6,298 nucleotides of DNA, from positions 1-6,298 of the forward strand of contig JAGLWX010000428.1 of assembly GCA_023133185.1 (NCBI GenBank), written 5' to 3'. The notes below the pieces were generated by a model. The model was not told where the DNA came from, ran no database searches, and saw only the letters and a program-made list of their open reading frames with translations. Position 1 is the first letter of the stretch. Each line of letters begins with the position of its first letter. The translations under genes and the position numbers were made by a program. Shown piece after piece: positions 4,741-6,298 of this stretch. Source of the DNA: Fidelibacterota bacterium (lineage in GTDB: Bacteria; Fidelibacterota; UBA2242).

Positions 4741-6298
4741 ATGCGCAAGTCAGTCATATTACAGTCATTTATTATTATTTCTATATTGATAATAAGAATG
4801 CAAGTGGTGTTTGCAGGTCCTGAAGACCGTCGAACCGGTATTCATGACGGCAATCTGGTATTAACCCGGTTTTCGAATTATGGCAATTTGGGACATCGTT
4901 ACAATCCGCCTAAAATGGAATGGCCGAAGGGCACTGGTTTTGTGTACGGTTTCGAATTTATTATGATGGCCGGTGCGGAAGTGATTAGTGCAAATCGTGA
5001 TACTGTGCACATTATTTCGTGTGGCTATTCCAAACCTACTAGTCAGGAGATTGCCCCGGATGGCTCTCATCTGTGGCAATGGCAACCGCTTCCCGGATAT
5101 TTTAATAGAGGTACTGATAATATTGATAATTCTTGTGCCATGAGCCATAAACCGGAAACCTGGCCGGCAAGCTGGCCCTACGATTATCCCGGTTTGCAAG
5201 GTTCTCGTGATGGTCTGTGGAATGGTGAATTCGGCGCTTATGTACGTGCCGACCAGGAGAGTTATTATGTGATGGATGATCGTGATAATGATGAGTTTGA
5301 GTATTATCCGTTTATCGGCAGTGCCATCGATTCAGCCGGATTTCCGTATGGTCGCAGGGGGCTGGGATTCGAAGTGAAAGTCCGGGGATATCAATGGGCT
5401 GCTGTAGAAGCGGAAGATATTCTGATTATTCGCTATGATATTGCCAATGTGAGTCATAAGGACCTCGAAACGGTTGTATTTGGTATGTATGTCGATGCGA
5501 TGGTTGGAGGAATAAAAGATGATCCCGATCATGCGTACTTCGACAAAATTGATGATATTACCTACTGCTGGGATCATGACGGTATTGATAACCGTGGAAG
5601 AACAGGTCTCGGGTACTTTGGCTATGCATTCCTGGAAAGTCCCGGGAATCCACTTAATGGTGTTGATGATGATGATAATGGATTAGTTGATGAACTCCAG
5701 GATAATCCCCGGGGAAATTATATTTTTGGTCCAGTCGGTAATTACGGCGAACCCAAATGGCACTGGGAGGGTGATGAAGACGGAGACTGGCGTATATATG
5801 AAGACGATAATAATAACGGAGCCTGGGATTACGGTGAACAGATAATGGATGATGTCGGTTCCGATGGTATTGGTCCTTATGATCAGGACTATGTGAGTCC
5901 CGATGACGATGGAACCGAGGCCAATGGAATGCCCGATGTTGGCGAGCCAAATTTCGGAAAGACCGATAATGATGAATCCGATCAAATTGGACTGACAAGT
6001 TCAATCCTGCTCGAAGCACAAAATCAGTCCGATGATGATCGCGTTTGGAATACGATGCTGCCGGGATTATTTCAATATGTTTATCAACCCGCCAACCTGG
6101 CCTTTACGTACGGGTCCGGACATTTTTCATTGAATGTCAACACAACCCGGAAATTTGCGATAGCCTGTCTTTTTGGCATTGATTTCAAGGATATTATCCG
6201 AAATAAACGGACGATGCAGCAGATTTATGATGCGGATTATAATTTTACCAAACCACCCCTGAAACCGCACTTAACGGCTGTCGCCGGTGACGGAAAAG
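4741..6298 (+). CDS. Large secreted Asp-rich protein with EF-hand-like loops, 3' end outside window
   Basis: The 519 visible codons are open to the window edge. I do not recognise a named family. Residues 1-25 look like a signal peptide (MRKSVILQSFIIISILII, then an Arg at 20 inside the hydrophobic part, cut likely after VFA), so the product should be exported. Next is a Trp- and aromatic-rich region (LWQWQPLPGY at 111-120, SHKPETWPASWP at 135-146). A beta-sandwich-like stretch follows (DILIIRYDIANVS and LETVVFGMYVDAMVGG, 226-257), a pattern seen in secreted proteins of FCB bacteria. Residues 307-415 are strongly acidic and hold calcium-loop-like motifs: GVDDDDNGLVDE (307-318), DDNNNGAWDYGE (355-366, matching EF-hand positions 1, 3, 5, 6 and 12) and DDDGTEANGMPDVGE (388-402). 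It follows the receptor by 14 bp, so it probably works with it as a surface or periplasmic partner (inference). It has no SusD-like lipobox Cys. A C-terminal sorting signal could lie beyond the edge. Confidence 0.9.
   Translation, partial: MRKSVILQSFIIISILIIRMQVVFAGPEDRRTGIHDGNLVLTRFSNYGNLGHRYNPPKMEWPKGTGFVYGFEFIMMAGAEVISANRDTVHIISCGYSKPTSQEIAPDGSHLWQWQPLPGYFNRGTDNIDNSCAMSHKPETWPASWPYDYPGLQGSRDGLWNGEFGAYVRADQESYYVMDDRDNDEFEYYPFIGSAIDSAGFPYGRRGLGFEVKVRGYQWAAVEAEDILIIRYDIANVSHKDLETVVFGMYVDAMVGGIKDDPDHAYFDKIDDITYCWDHDGIDNRGRTGLGYFGYAFLESPGNPLNGVDDDDNGLVDELQDNPRGNYIFGPVGNYGEPKWHWEGDEDGDWRIYEDDNNNGAWDYGEQIMDDVGSDGIGPYDQDYVSPDDDGTEANGMPDVGEPNFGKTDNDESDQIGLTSSILLEAQNQSDDDRVWNTMLPGLFQYVYQPANLAFTYGSGHFSLNVNTTRKFAIACLFGIDFKDIIRNKRTMQQIYDADYNFTKPPLKPHLTAVAGDGK

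Noticed and set aside
4861..5199. Minus-strand open frame of 112 codons
   Set aside because: It is antisense to the secreted-protein gene, which has a signal peptide, a ribosome binding site and a long uninterrupted frame.
5654..6019. Minus-strand open frames rich in His and Arg (one of 121 and one of 100 codons)
   Set aside because: They are antisense to the Asp-rich part of the secreted protein. Runs of GAT and GAC codons read as His, Ile or Val on the other strand, which explains the odd composition without a real metal-binding gene.

Overview
The window holds a divergently organised locus from what looks like a Gram-negative bacterium of the FCB supergroup (KSB1, Calditrichota, Marinimicrobia or a relative). 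This placement is an inference. It rests on a TonB-dependent receptor with an N-terminal carboxypeptidase-D-regulatory-like domain, followed by a large secreted, Asp-rich protein rather than a SusD lipoprotein, and on moderate GC content with AT-rich intergenic DNA. No rRNA or other phylogenetic marker is present.

Layout. Positions 1-571 hold no intact gene. They contain the decayed minus-strand remnant of an IS1595-family (ISXO2-like DDE) transposase, with two in-frame stops, a frameshift and a missing C-terminal half. Positions 572-1522 (minus) encode a full-length SorC/DeoR-type sugar-binding transcriptional regulator. Its helix-turn-helix is recovered only if the frame is extended upstream of the first TTG, to an ATT codon that sits behind a strong Shine-Dalgarno sequence. 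Positions 1523-2008 are an AT-rich divergent control region. It has a sigma70-like promoter candidate pointing at the receptor gene and four same-strand copies of the 8-mer AATTACAG with spacings of 54, 147 and 53 bp. Two of these copies extend into imperfect direct repeats of 42-44 bp. Positions 2009-4726 (plus) encode a 905-residue TonB-dependent outer-membrane receptor. After a 14-bp gap with a good ribosome binding site, a secreted protein starts at 4741 and runs off the right edge (519 codons visible). It carries several EF-hand or dockerin-like Asp/Asn/Gly loops.

How the parts may work together (inference). The regulator would sense a sugar or sugar phosphate and act on the repeat array to control the divergent receptor-secreted protein operon. 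The receptor would import a ligand through the outer membrane using TonB energy. The secreted protein could be a surface or periplasmic partner of the receptor, perhaps stabilised by calcium. The substrate cannot be read from the sequence. The most notable items are the uncharacterised receptor-partner pair, the phased AATTACAG array and the probable ATT start of the regulator.
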